Of a DNA stretch of 64,000 bases, positions 25,902-33,738 are shown one piece after another. Both the position numbers and the translations under genes were made by a program. The DNA lies in the NCBI GenBank assembly GCA_024434115.1, contig QMIT01000012.1, positions 62,001-126,000 on the forward strand, in the 5' to 3' direction. The notes under the pieces are model-generated. The model was not told the origin of the DNA and did no database searches. It was given only the letters and a program-made list of their open reading frames with translations. Numbering within the stretch: position 1 is the first letter of the stretch; each line of letters begins with the position of its first letter. Origin of the DNA: Chloroflexota bacterium (lineage in GTDB: Bacteria > Chloroflexota > Anaerolineae > Aggregatilineales > J027).

Positions 25902-27788
25902 TTAGTTGCTAAATTCACCTTCGATGACATCTTCATCACCGGGCTGACCCTGCCCTGCGTCATAGCCGTCTCCGCCTGCCGCGCCGGGCTGCTCATACAT
26001 GCTGGCGCCCATTTGCTGAATCGCGGCGGCCAGTGCATCATCCGCTGCCTTGATCCGATCCAGATCATCGCCTTCAAGCGCTTTCTTCAGATCGTCGGTC
26101 TTCTTTTCAACATCTTGCTTGACCGCATCCGGCAGCTTGTCGCCATAATCCTTCAGGGCACGTTCGGAAGTAAAGACGGTTCGTTCGGCTTGAATACGGG
26201 TTTCCGCCTGTGCCTTACGCTTGGCATCTTCGGAAGCATGGCTTTCAGCTTCCTTGACCATACGCTTGATTTCTTCTTCGCGCAGACCACTGCTGGCGGT
26301 GATGGTAATCTTCTGTTCGCGGCCTGTCGCTTTGTCGCGGGCGCTCACATTTAAAATACCATCGGCGTCAATATCGAAGGTCACTTCGATTTGAGGCACA
26401 CCGCGCGGCGCTGGTGGAATCCCATCCAAAATGAACTTACCGAGTGTCTTGTTGTCAGATGCCATCGGACGTTCGCCTTGCAGGACGTGAATTTCGACCT
26501 GTGTCTGGCTGTCAGAGGCCGTGCTGAAAATTTGGCTCTTCTTGGTTGGGATGGTCGTATTGCGCTCAATCAACGGGGTCGCCACACCACCCAGCGTTTC
26601 AATGCTGAGGGTTAGCGGGGTCACATCGAGCAGCAGCACATCCTTGACTTCGCCACCCAACACACCCGCCTGAATTGCCGCGCCAACCGCGACCACTTCA
26701 TCCGGATTTACGCTCTTGTTGGGTTCTTTGCCAAAGTAATCCTGCACGATCTTTTGAATCGCAGGCATACGGGTCATGCCACCAACCAGCACCACTTCGT
26801 CAATATCGCTGTTCTTGACACCCGCATCGGCCATCGCTTTCTTGACTGGCTCAATGGTGCGCTGCATCAAATCATGCACCAATTCTTCCAGCTTCGAGCG
26901 CGAGAGGGTCATCAGCAAATGTTTTGGCCCACTGGCATCGGCGGTGATAAACGGCAGGTTGATTTCGGCTGATAGGGTAGTCGAAAGTTCTTTCTTGGCG
27001 TTTTCAGCGGATTCCTTTAGACGTTGCAGGGCTTGGCGATCACCGCGCAGGTCAATCCCCTGTTCTTTCTTAAATTCATCGGCGATCCAGTTGATGATAC
27101 GTTCGTCGAAGTCGTCGCCACCGAGGAAGGTATCCCCATTGGTCGAGCGTACTTCAAACACGCCATCACCCACGTCCAGCACTGAAATATCGAATGTACC
27201 ACCACCGAGGTCATACACCGCAATGGTCTCGTCCTTTTTACGATCCAAGCCATACGCCAGTGAGGACGCGGTGGGTTCATTGATGATACGCATCACTTCC
27301 AATCCTGCGATACGCCCCGCATCTTTGGTGGCTTGACGTTGCGCGTCATTGAAATAGGCAGGCACAGTGATGACGGCCTTATCAACGGTTGTGCCGAGAT
27401 AGGCCTCCGCGTCAGCCTTCAATTTTTGCAGCACCATCGCGCTGATTTCGGGTGCGCTGTAATCGCGTCCACCGAGATGAATCCGCACGTCGCCATTTGG
27501 CCCTGCCGATACCTTATACGGTACAGTAGCAACCGCCTTTTGCACCAATGGGTCATCAAATTTACGCCCAACGAAACGCTTCACCGAGAAAATCGTGTTT
27601 TCAGGGTTCATGACCGCCTGACGCCGTGCCGTTTGCCCGACCAGACGCTCGCCCTGTTTGTTGATCGCTACGACGGAGGGGGTGGTTCGTGCCCCTTCGC
27701 TGTTGGGGATGACGACGGCCTCGCCGCCTTCCATGACGGCCATAGCGCTGTTGGTCGTCCCCAAGTCAATGCCAATAATCTTGCCCAT
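25902..27788 (-). CDS. dnaK: Chaperone protein DnaK (Hsp70)
   Basis: This is a 628-residue Hsp70. The N-terminal ATPase domain has [15 protein letters not shown] (residues 4-18), the phosphate motif [16 protein letters not shown] (about 190-205) and [11 protein letters not shown]. The interdomain linker [14 protein letters not shown] is intact, followed by the substrate-binding domain and a helical lid. The C-terminus ends in an acidic EGEFSN tail preceded by a Gly/Gln-rich stretch. It folds and refolds proteins in an ATP cycle driven by DnaJ and GrpE. It is the second gene of the set, 84 bases after grpE. No CIRCE element was seen upstream. Confidence 0.98.
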   Translation of the reverse strand: MGKIIGIDLGTTNSAMAVMEGGEAVVIPNSEGARTTPSVVAINKQGERLVGQTARRQAVMNPENTIFSVKRFVGRKFDDPLVQKAVATVPYKVSAGPNGDVRIHLGGRDYSAPEISAMVLQKLKADAEAYLGTTVDKAVITVPAYFNDAQRQATKDAGRIAGLEVMRIINEPTASSLAYGLDRKKDETIAVYDLGGGTFDISVLDVGDGVFEVRSTNGDTFLGGDDFDERIINWIADEFKKEQGIDLRGDRQALQRLKESAENAKKELSTTLSAEINLPFITADASGPKHLLMTLSRSKLEELVHDLMQRTIEPVKKAMADAGVKNSDIDEVVLVGGMTRMPAIQKIVQDYFGKEPNKSVNPDEVVAVGAAIQAGVLGGEVKDVLLLDVTPLTLSIETLGGVATPLIERNTTIPTKKSQIFSTASDSQTQVEIHVLQGERPMASDNKTLGKFILDGIPPAPRGVPQIEVTFDIDADGILNVSARDKATGREQKITITASSGLREEEIKRMVKEAESHASEDAKRKAQAETRIQAERTVFTSERALKDYGDKLPDAVKQDVEKKTDDLKKALEGDDLDRIKAADDALAAAIQQMGASMYEQPGAAGGDGYDAGQGQPGDEDVIEGEFSN

Positions 27789-27847
27789 GTTGTACTCCTA
27801 CTTTTTCGTTAAGTTTGTCACTTGGAATGATTGCTATTTGACACAAC

Positions 27848-27865
27848 AAGGCGCTTTAGCACCTT
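27848..27865. promoter_or_regulatory. Hairpin between grpE and dnaK
   Basis: AAGGcGC-ttta-GCaCCTT forms a short hairpin 7 bases after the grpE stop. On the plus strand it is followed by ATTTT. In the operon direction it could act as an attenuator or RNA processing site between grpE and dnaK. Confidence 0.35.
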
Positions 27866-27872
27866 ATTTTGA

Positions 27873-28457
27873 TTAATTCGCCACCCGTACAATCGCAGGC
27901 CGGATGCACTTGCCTTCCATCGCATAACCCTTTTGCAGCACTTCGATCACTGCTCCACTTTCAAACTCATCGGAGTCATCGCTGCCAATGGCATCATGGA
28001 AATTGGGATCAAATGGCTGCCCCAGCGGGTTAATTTGTTCAACCCCCAAGTTTTGCAGCATATCTTGGAATTTCTTATGAATTAAGCTGAACCCCGTCAT
28101 CCACCCGTTGTTTTTGACCTCTTCAGGGGTGGCTTGAATCGCCCGATCAAAATCATCAATAATCGGCAGCACATTCAATAGTGTTTTGGCCGTGATGTTG
28201 CCGCTGAGTTCGCTTTTCTCGCGTTCGACCCGCTTTTTATAATTGACAAAATCGGCGCGTTCCCGTTGCAGCGCGGCCTTATATTCTTCTACCTGTGCCA
28301 ATGCCTTTTCCAATTCCGTATCCTGTTGGGTTTCTTCCACAGCTTCCACGCTGGGTTGCTCAGTTGCATCCAAAGTCACTTCAGTCACTTCTTCCTGCAC
28401 TTCAGCCAACGTCTCGTCTTGTGGGGTTGAGTTGTCGGTTTGATTATTTCTGTTCAT
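27873..28457 (-). CDS. grpE: Nucleotide exchange factor GrpE
   Basis: This 194-residue GrpE has an acidic, low-complexity N-terminus (about 1-50), a long coiled coil (about 50-100, with LQRERADFVNYKKRVERE matching the family) and the C-terminal beta wing. The C-terminus has PFDPNFHDAI and the ending VLQKGYAMEGKCIRPAIVRVA, a variant of the usual GY-x-(L)-x-x-R-x-(L/I)-R-P-A-x-V motif. It releases ADP from DnaK. It is the first gene of the grpE-dnaK-dnaJ run and faces the divergent alcohol dehydrogenase gene across 172 bases. Confidence 0.96.
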   Translation of the reverse strand: MNRNNQTDNSTPQDETLAEVQEEVTEVTLDATEQPSVEAVEETQQDTELEKALAQVEEYKAALQRERADFVNYKKRVEREKSELSGNITAKTLLNVLPIIDDFDRAIQATPEEVKNNGWMTGFSLIHKKFQDMLQNLGVEQINPLGQPFDPNFHDAIGSDDSDEFESGAVIEVLQKGYAMEGKCIRPAIVRVAN

Positions 28458-28513
28458 ACGCTTTGATAGTCTGCTCTTAATCGGAGTTTCCTCACATAAA
28501 CATGCAAATAGGG

Positions 28514-28544
28514 GTGTTTATTTCCGAAACACTGCGGTAAGTGT
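28514..28544. promoter_or_regulatory. Overlapping inverted repeats upstream of grpE
   Basis: GTGTTT/AAACAC (28514-28532, 7-base loop) and ACACT/AGTGT (28529-28544, 6-base loop) overlap in the divergent grpE-dehydrogenase gap, about 60-85 bases from the grpE start. They are candidate operator or leader structures. Neither resembles the CIRCE sequence bound by HrcA. Confidence 0.3.
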
Positions 28545-28629
28545 ATCAGGCCAGTGATAGAATTACGTAAAAAATTGATGGACGCCGTATAAGAAACTTG
28601 GATTTTTAAACTCGAAAGGATACTCCCCC

Positions 28630-29667
28630 ATGAAAGCCGTTTTGTTGCACCAGCATGGCCCGGTTGAAAATTTGCAATTCGTGACCGATCACCCCACTCC
28701 CGAACCCGGCCCCGGTCAGGTGCGGGTCAAAATTATGGCCTCGGCGCTCAATCGGTTGGACATCTGGGTACGCGACGGCTGGCCCGGTCTAAAACTCCCC
28801 ATGCCGCATATCCTCGGTTCGGACGGCGCAGGGGTGGTGGATGCCCTCGGCCCAAATGTCACCCGCTGGCAAATCGGGCAACGTGTCAGCATCGCCCCCG
28901 GCACGGTAGATTGTGAGGGCTGCGAATGGTGCGATAAGGGTATGGAAAATCTCTGCGACCAGTACCACATTTTGGGCGAAACCACCGGCGGCACGTATTG
29001 TGAATACATCGTCGTCAAAGAGCGTGATTTACTCCCCCTGCCCGACCACATGAGTTTTGAAGAAGGCGCGGCGGCAGGTCTGGTTTTTGTGACGGCATGG
29101 CACAGTCTGATTGTGCGTGGCAACCTCCGCCCCGGTGAAAGTGTGTTGATTATCGGCGCGGGGGGTGGCGTCAACACGGCCTCCATCCAGATCGCCAAGT
29201 TGGTCGGCTGCGAGGTGTATGTCGTGGGTAGTTCTGACGAAAAACTTGCCAAAGCCAAAGCACTCGGCGCGGATCATCTCATCAATCGCACCACTGATGA
29301 AAATTGGGGCAAGGCCATCTTTAAAATGACCAATCGGCGCGGCGTGGATGTGGTGGTGGATAATGTCGGTGCCCCCACCATGATGATGAGTATCCGTGCG
29401 GCCCGCAAAGGCGGACGGGTGATTACTGTCGGCAACACGGGTGGCCCGATTTTCCAATTCGACAACCGCTATCTCTTTTTCCGCAGTGTTAATTTGATTG
29501 GCTCAACAATGGGGACATTTGCCGATTACCGCGACGTGATGGCCCTCATCGCCAAAGGCAAATTAAAAGCCGTCGTCGGCCCGACCTTCGCCCTAGAGGA
29601 CATTGCCACTGCCCACCGCAAAATGGAAGCCGATGATTTCTTTGGCAAGATTATTTTGAAGCCCTAA
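28630..29667 (+). CDS. Zinc-binding alcohol dehydrogenase family protein (MDR superfamily)
   Basis: This 345-residue medium-chain dehydrogenase has a GroES-like N-terminal domain with GSDGAGVV, a structural-zinc cysteine group (DCEGCEWCDKGMENLC, about residues 94-109) and a Rossmann domain with IIGAGGGVNTASIQIAK (about 175-191). The catalytic-zinc Cys of classical ADHs is not evident at the usual position, where SALNRLDIW is seen as in quinone oxidoreductase-like members. It probably reduces or oxidises an alcohol, aldehyde or quinone using NAD(P)H. The first paralogue of the radical SAM locus begins 19 bases after its stop, so it may share that transcript. Confidence 0.9.
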   Translation: MKAVLLHQHGPVENLQFVTDHPTPEPGPGQVRVKIMASALNRLDIWVRDGWPGLKLPMPHILGSDGAGVVDALGPNVTRWQIGQRVSIAPGTVDCEGCEWCDKGMENLCDQYHILGETTGGTYCEYIVVKERDLLPLPDHMSFEEGAAAGLVFVTAWHSLIVRGNLRPGESVLIIGAGGGVNTASIQIAKLVGCEVYVVGSSDEKLAKAKALGADHLINRTTDENWGKAIFKMTNRRGVDVVVDNVGAPTMMMSIRAARKGGRVITVGNTGGPIFQFDNRYLFFRSVNLIGSTMGTFADYRDVMALIAKGKLKAVVGPTFALEDIATAHRKMEADDFFGKIILKP

Positions 29668-29686
29668 TCGAAGGGATTTTCTCAAT

Positions 29687-30661
29687 ATGCGTATTTCCAT
29701 TTGGCAGCAGTTCGCCAGCAACCACAGTGCTAATTACACGGTTGTCGGAATTTTTGAATCCGCTGAAAAAGCCTATCAAGTGGGTCAAGTGATTTTGGAG
29801 TTTATACGAGAGCTAGTGGAGTGGAACAACGAAAATAACATCTATGATTTCTACAAAACGCATGGTTGGAAACCTACACCAGTCGAAGAAAGCCTAATCG
29901 AGAAATATAAAATTGAATGGGACAAACCTCTTGATTGGGGAAGTTCGATAAATGTACCGGGGCGCTGGTCTATTCCAATAGATGATTTCATTCGCATATT
30001 TGACAAAATAGTTTTTGTTAGTACCCCTATATCTGATGCGACTTGGCAAACTGGCAACCAATTTATCCAATTATTTCAAGCATTAGGTGGGACATCGGCT
30101 AGAGATACTGATCTTGGTGCTCGTTCTATGGATGAAAATGAAAATGAGAGTTTCGAGCTATGCGTAGATATTTCCTGTGCTGCTCCAAGTTTGTTGATTG
30201 CCGAAGAAGTCTTTGGCAAGATACAGGCTTTGTTTGAGGGCAAAAATGCTCATGACATGCCTTGGGTCATCTATCATCCCAAATTCGCTGAAAAAACCGA
30301 CGGTATCTCACCAGAAGATTACTGGGAACAGGAGCGTATTTTTTTTCAAGAGGCGAATGCTTGGTCGGAATTTTACAAAGCCCATGTCAATAAAAAAGAT
30401 ATTTCCGGTTTCGGGAGTTATCGAGATCAGTTCTTCAAGCAAGATGAAAAAATCAGAGATATGATTTATCACTTGAGATATGATGTCGACTTCTCAAGTG
30501 GTAGTGCCAAGCGTGCGGATTTACATCTTGAACTTCAGGCCTTAAATGCACGACGCTATCAATTTGGCATCCCATCCATCATCTCATGGCTAGAGGCAAG
30601 CGGTTTTACTGGAATCGAATACAAGTTTTACGATATACGACATCAATGGGGGGTTGAATGA
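29687..30661 (+). CDS. Paralogue 1 of the radical SAM-associated family, unknown function
   Basis: This 324-residue cytoplasmic protein is one of four here that share an N-terminal signature (M-R-I-S-I-W-Q-Q-F-A-S-N-H-S, then a V-V-G strand and a short helix). I do not recognise the family. The middle diverges strongly from its siblings. The end again conforms: a helix with IISWLEASGFTGIEY followed by a beta strand, as in all four. It contains many acidic and aromatic residues and no signal peptide, membrane segment or known catalytic motif. The stop overlaps the ATG of a truncated radical SAM copy (ATGA, 30658-30661), the same junction seen between paralogue 3 and the intact radical SAM gene. 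It is more AT-rich than the dehydrogenase gene before it. Confidence 0.75.
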   Translation: MRISIWQQFASNHSANYTVVGIFESAEKAYQVGQVILEFIRELVEWNNENNIYDFYKTHGWKPTPVEESLIEKYKIEWDKPLDWGSSINVPGRWSIPIDDFIRIFDKIVFVSTPISDATWQTGNQFIQLFQALGGTSARDTDLGARSMDENENESFELCVDISCAAPSLLIAEEVFGKIQALFEGKNAHDMPWVIYHPKFAEKTDGISPEDYWEQERIFFQEANAWSEFYKAHVNKKDISGFGSYRDQFFKQDEKIRDMIYHLRYDVDFSSGSAKRADLHLELQALNARRYQFGIPSIISWLEASGFTGIEYKFYDIRHQWGVE

Positions 30662-30763
30662 ATTTCGATTTCAAAATATTCCTCCCTCCCCCTTGCGCAA
30701 CCTCAATTGGCAGGCCCACCCACGCGACTGCAAACTGCTCCTCCTCTTTGAGCGTGACACCGG
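30658..30763 (+). pseudogene. Truncated and frameshifted 5' copy of the radical SAM gene (remnant A)
   Basis: The ATG overlaps the stop of paralogue 1 exactly as the intact radical SAM start overlaps the stop of paralogue 3. The DNA then follows the radical SAM 5' end (compare 32730-32811): with one base restored in the C-run near 30690 it reads PLRNLNWQAHPRDCKLLLLF, ending ERDTG-stop. Copy identity stops just after this point, at the same place as in remnant B. It therefore has a single-base frameshift and lacks about 310 C-terminal codons, including all cluster-binding cysteines. Confidence 0.75.
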
Positions 30764-30834
30764 CTGAAGCTCCTAGCGAAAGGATTCTGAGACATGCGTA
30801 TCTCTATCTGGCAGCAGTTCGCAAGCAATCATAG
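30681..30834 (+). repeat. Direct repeat copy A: radical SAM remnant plus paralogue start
   Basis: About 150 bases here are nearly identical to 31628-31782. The repeat spans the truncated radical SAM segment, a shared leader with AAAGGATTCTGAGAC, and the first ~40 bases of the next paralogue. A shorter part (to about 30763) also matches the intact radical SAM gene at 32730-32815. It marks recent duplication of a paralogue-plus-remnant unit. Confidence 0.85.
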
Positions 30835-31615
30835 TGCCAATTACGATGTAGTTGGTACTTTCGCTTCAGAAACAGAAGCGCATCAGGCAGTCGAACAATT
30901 CAAGCGCATTTTCCTGACCATCAAAGATTGGTGGTGGAATAGTGGGCTTTCGCAAGATGAATTTCGGCAGTGGTTTGACCAAGTTGAGATTGGGTATCCC
31001 ACACCAATCGAATTGAAATTAGGTCAGGAATATGGTGTTGAATGGAAACATGGCATTAACTGGTTTAGTTGGGCCTCATGGGAGCATTCCGATTTACCGA
31101 TCAGTGTTTTTGAGAAATCGGTTTTCATACAAAATCCGCATTGGTATCTATGGTACGGGCCACAACCCCTCAACCAACTGATGGAGATTTTTGGTGCCGA
31201 AGTGACAATAGCTGCCGACGAGTGCCGAACATACCCTGATACTTGCCTATTGACTAATCTAACTTGCCTCGCACCAGATGAGCAAAAAGCCCAAGAATTA
31301 TATACATTGTTCCAAACCCAATTCGAGAATTACCGAAATGAGATATATGAGAATCTGACAGGTTTACCTTTCAATTCTGATCCGCTTCACTGGGAGTTTG
31401 TAAATCCGGCAGCAAGAATTTTTGAATTAGAACTTGAAGGTCGAGAGTTAAAATTTTGGGGTTTGGATTTTGAGATTCATCAGAAGTGGTATTGGCAAGC
31501 CCTACAGATATTTATCGAATATCTAAAAAGTCAAAGCTGCACTGAAATTCAATACGTTTTCCAGTCAGAACAACTTTTGCCGCAAAAGCCAGAGGATACC
31601 AATGGAAACATTTGA
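30794..31615 (+). CDS. Paralogue 2 of the radical SAM-associated family, unknown function
   Basis: At 273 residues this is the shortest of the four family members. The N-terminal signature is identical to paralogue 1 over the first 17 residues. The body is rich in Trp, Tyr and Phe and acidic residues (for example DWWWN near residue 44 and WYLWYG near 118). The C-terminal helix-strand module reads IFIEYLKSQSCTEIQY. The ribosome site AAAGGA lies 9 bases before the ATG. Its last 14 bases overlap the ATG of the 40-codon remnant B. No known domain is visible. The strong end-conservation with a variable centre suggests that the ends are recognised by a common partner. Confidence 0.75.
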   Translation: MRISIWQQFASNHSANYDVVGTFASETEAHQAVEQFKRIFLTIKDWWWNSGLSQDEFRQWFDQVEIGYPTPIELKLGQEYGVEWKHGINWFSWASWEHSDLPISVFEKSVFIQNPHWYLWYGPQPLNQLMEIFGAEVTIAADECRTYPDTCLLTNLTCLAPDEQKAQELYTLFQTQFENYRNEIYENLTGLPFNSDPLHWEFVNPAARIFELELEGRELKFWGLDFEIHQKWYWQALQIFIEYLKSQSCTEIQYVFQSEQLLPQKPEDTNGNI

Positions 31616-31724
31616 ATATCTACCATTCCTCCCCCCACCCCTGCGCGACCTCAATTGGCAGGCCCACCCACGCGACTGCAAACTGCTCCTCCTCTTTGAG
31701 CGTGACACGGGCCTAAGCTCCTGA
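31602..31724 (+). pseudogene. Truncated 5' copy of the radical SAM gene, open as a 40-codon ORF (remnant B)
   Basis: This small frame starts with ATG inside the end of paralogue 2 and reads METFEYLPFLPPPLRDLNW, then on to FERDTGLSS-stop. It matches residues of the intact radical SAM N-terminus (LPPPLRDLNWQAHP...LLLFERDTGL) almost without change, then ends. Unlike remnant A it is not frameshifted, so it could still be translated. It contains no SAM or cluster-binding motif. It may be dead DNA, or a retained N-terminal recognition fragment; the first is simpler. Confidence 0.7.
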
Positions 31725-31782
31725 TGAAAGGATTCTGAGACATGCGTATCTCTATCTGGCAGCAGTTCGCAAGCAACCATAG
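31628..31782 (+). repeat. Direct repeat copy B: radical SAM remnant plus paralogue start
   Basis: This partner of the repeat at 30681-30834 ends inside the start of paralogue 3. The GGCAGGCCCACCCACGCGAC core and the AAAGGATTCTGAGAC leader are the same in both copies. The copies differ at scattered bases, which shows that the duplication is recent but not brand new. Confidence 0.85.
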
Positions 31783-32695
31783 CAATAGTTTTACGGTGGT
31801 CGGTGAATTTGAAACGGTAGAAGCCGCCCAAAATGCCGCCGACAAACTGCGAGCCTCCTTGCAGCCAATTTTTGCTTGGTATGCTGCGAACCCAGATAAT
31901 GGCCTAACGCCAGATGATACCGATCCAATCACACCTGAAGTAGAAATTGGGAAATCCTATGGTGTGGAATGGGAATTTCGTCAAGATTGGCTTTCGTACT
32001 TCGACCCAGAAAGCCAATTTCAGCAGCATTTCCATGTTTTGGATAATCACATTGTCATCGGATCAGATGAAACATGGGTATGGCACGAGCCTTTTGACAA
32101 AATCTTGCTCAAGATGGGGGCGAAAGTAAGCACTCAAAATTCCTTTGGCGATCCCAAGATTTTGGTAAATATCACCTGCGAGTGCCACGATTCAGATAAG
32201 TTAACCTATTTGCATAAAACGCTTAATGAATACATACAGCTTGAAAACCAATCTAAAGGCAACGTGCCGATTCCTTGGATCGCTTATGGTGATGACAAAA
32301 AAGAGCCTGACGCAGTTGAATTGGCACGCCTCGATCAAATTTACACCGAATGGATGGCAAGCCAATTCCAGCCTCCTCATGTCAAAAGAACTCGGTTATC
32401 AAAAATACTCAGGTTTATTGCCGGCACGCCGAGTCCCCGTCGCATTCAAATGATCAATTTCAAAGCACCCTCATTATCAGAGAACGAAAACCACCGTATT
32501 CGGATAGCTCGTGCCACATGTGGGTGTTCTTTTGACGAAGGGAGTATCGCTGTATATGACACTCGCTTGGAAATCACAAATATCTGGTTTATCGCAAATC
32601 TCGCAACAGGCTTACCCGCTATCATTGCTTGGCTAAAAGACAATGGCTGCACAGACATCCGCTATACAATCCGGCAGGAAGGCGAATACGAATGA
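31742..32695 (+). CDS. Paralogue 3 of the radical SAM-associated family, unknown function
   Basis: This 317-residue family member has the N-terminal signature M-R-I-S-I-W-Q-Q-F-A-S-N-H-S, followed by NSFTVVGEFETVEAAQNAA. The C-terminal module is GLPAIIAWLKDNGCTDIRY. In the middle are two cysteine-bearing stretches (ITCECHDS, and RATCGCSF near residue 258) that the siblings lack in this form. The stop overlaps the ATG of the intact radical SAM gene by four bases (ATGA), giving strict translational coupling with that enzyme. This makes paralogue 3 the best candidate for its cognate partner or substrate. Confidence 0.77.
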   Translation: MRISIWQQFASNHSNSFTVVGEFETVEAAQNAADKLRASLQPIFAWYAANPDNGLTPDDTDPITPEVEIGKSYGVEWEFRQDWLSYFDPESQFQQHFHVLDNHIVIGSDETWVWHEPFDKILLKMGAKVSTQNSFGDPKILVNITCECHDSDKLTYLHKTLNEYIQLENQSKGNVPIPWIAYGDDKKEPDAVELARLDQIYTEWMASQFQPPHVKRTRLSKILRFIAGTPSPRRIQMINFKAPSLSENENHRIRIARATCGCSFDEGSIAVYDTRLEITNIWFIANLATGLPAIIAWLKDNGCTDIRYTIRQEGEYE

Positions 32696-33738
32696 TACCC
32701 CAGCCATACACGGATTTTCTTTCTCATCTTCCCCCACCCCTGCGCGACCTCAATTGGCAGGCCCACCCCCTCGACGGCAAACTGCTCCTCTTTGAGCGCG
32801 ACACGGGCCTGAATGTGCTATTGGAAGGTGAAGAAACTGCGCATCTGTCCCGCCTTGCCCCACGCACCCTGCTCATCGCCATCACCAACGCCTGCAATAT
32901 GACCTGCTCATTTTGCTATCGTGATCTCGAATCGCGCAGCCTGTGGCGTTATGACACCCTACTCCAATTCTGCCGCGAGATTGACGAATGGGGCGTGTTA
33001 GAGGTGGCTTTTGGTGGCGGCGAACCGATGCTCTTTCCCAATTGGGCCGAGTTCATCAACGAACTCCATGCCACCACCCGCCTCTGCCTCAATTTCACCA
33101 CCAATGGCACGCTGCTAACCGAAGATTTTTTGCAGGCCGTCGCCGGAAAATATGGGCAAATCCGCGTCTCGATTTATGAAGATAACCATTGGGCCGATAC
33201 GCTCCAATTGCTCACCCGTTGTCAAGCCCGGTTCGGCATCAATTGGCTGATTACCCCCGCCGAACTGCCCATCCTCGAAACGAAGTTTTTGCAGTTATTG
33301 AGCATGGGGGTGCGTGATTTTCTGCTGCTCAGTTACAAAGGCGACGACCCCGCCCTCCATTTGCGCCCTGAACAGTACGCCCAATTTTCGGCCTTCCTCA
33401 ATAAAATCCATAGCCAATTGGGATCGCTGGTCACGCTGAAATTGGATGTCTGTTGGGGGGATGCCCTGCCCGATGTTCCCCGTCTTTTCGGTACAGGCGA
33501 TTGTGGCGCAGGCGATGATTTTCTGTCCGTCACCAGTGATAAACACGTCAAAGCTTGCTCATTCCAATTGACCCCGACAGGTATTCCCTTTGAAACCGTA
33601 TCTGATTTACGGGCCATTTGGGAACAGCGCCGTTCGATGCGACAAGCCGCAATCATCGGCGGTTGCGCCCGACTCCCCCAACGTGGATTAAACGAAGGAG
33701 GATTACCCAGTGCGTATATCCCTCTGGCAGCAATTTAG
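32692..33738 (+). CDS. Radical SAM enzyme with C-terminal SPASM/twitch-like cluster domain
   Basis: This 348-residue radical SAM protein carries the 4Fe-4S SAM motif C-x3-C-x2-C at Cys68, Cys72 and Cys75 (CNMTCSFCYRD) and a GGEP-type SAM-binding motif in FGGGEPMLF. Three more cysteines at 271, 289 and 325 (GDCGAG, KACSF, GGCARLP) fit a twitch or SPASM-like auxiliary cluster, as in peptide- and protein-modifying radical SAM enzymes. The first 55 residues are a separate small domain that might recognise a substrate. Its start overlaps the stop of paralogue 3, and its last 29 bases overlap the start of paralogue 4. It is clearly more GC-rich than the paralogues. Function inferred: post-translational modification of the co-encoded proteins. 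Confidence 0.88.
   Translation: MIPQPYTDFLSHLPPPLRDLNWQAHPLDGKLLLFERDTGLNVLLEGEETAHLSRLAPRTLLIAITNACNMTCSFCYRDLESRSLWRYDTLLQFCREIDEWGVLEVAFGGGEPMLFPNWAEFINELHATTRLCLNFTTNGTLLTEDFLQAVAGKYGQIRVSIYEDNHWADTLQLLTRCQARFGINWLITPAELPILETKFLQLLSMGVRDFLLLSYKGDDPALHLRPEQYAQFSAFLNKIHSQLGSLVTLKLDVCWGDALPDVPRLFGTGDCGAGDDFLSVTSDKHVKACSFQLTPTGIPFETVSDLRAIWEQRRSMRQAAIIGGCARLPQRGLNEGGLPSAYIPLAAI
33695..33702 (+). promoter_or_regulatory. Strong ribosome binding site for paralogue 4 inside the radical SAM gene
   Basis: AAGGAGGA lies 7 bases before the GTG at 33710, within the last 15 codons of the radical SAM gene. It decides the GTG start of paralogue 4 and means the two products are made from one message. Confidence 0.75.

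Noticed and set aside
28458..28629. CIRCE/HrcA operator upstream of grpE
   Set aside because: The TTAGCACTC-n9-GAGTGCTAA pattern is absent; only unrelated inverted repeats are present.
30662..31741. Short RiPP precursor peptides next to the radical SAM gene
   Set aside because: The short frames here are explained as truncated copies of the radical SAM 5' end, not leader-core peptides.
30681..32815. CRISPR array suspected from repeated segments
   Set aside because: There are only two to three copies, of ~150 bases, about 1 kb apart, each including coding sequence. This is gene duplication, not a repeat-spacer array.
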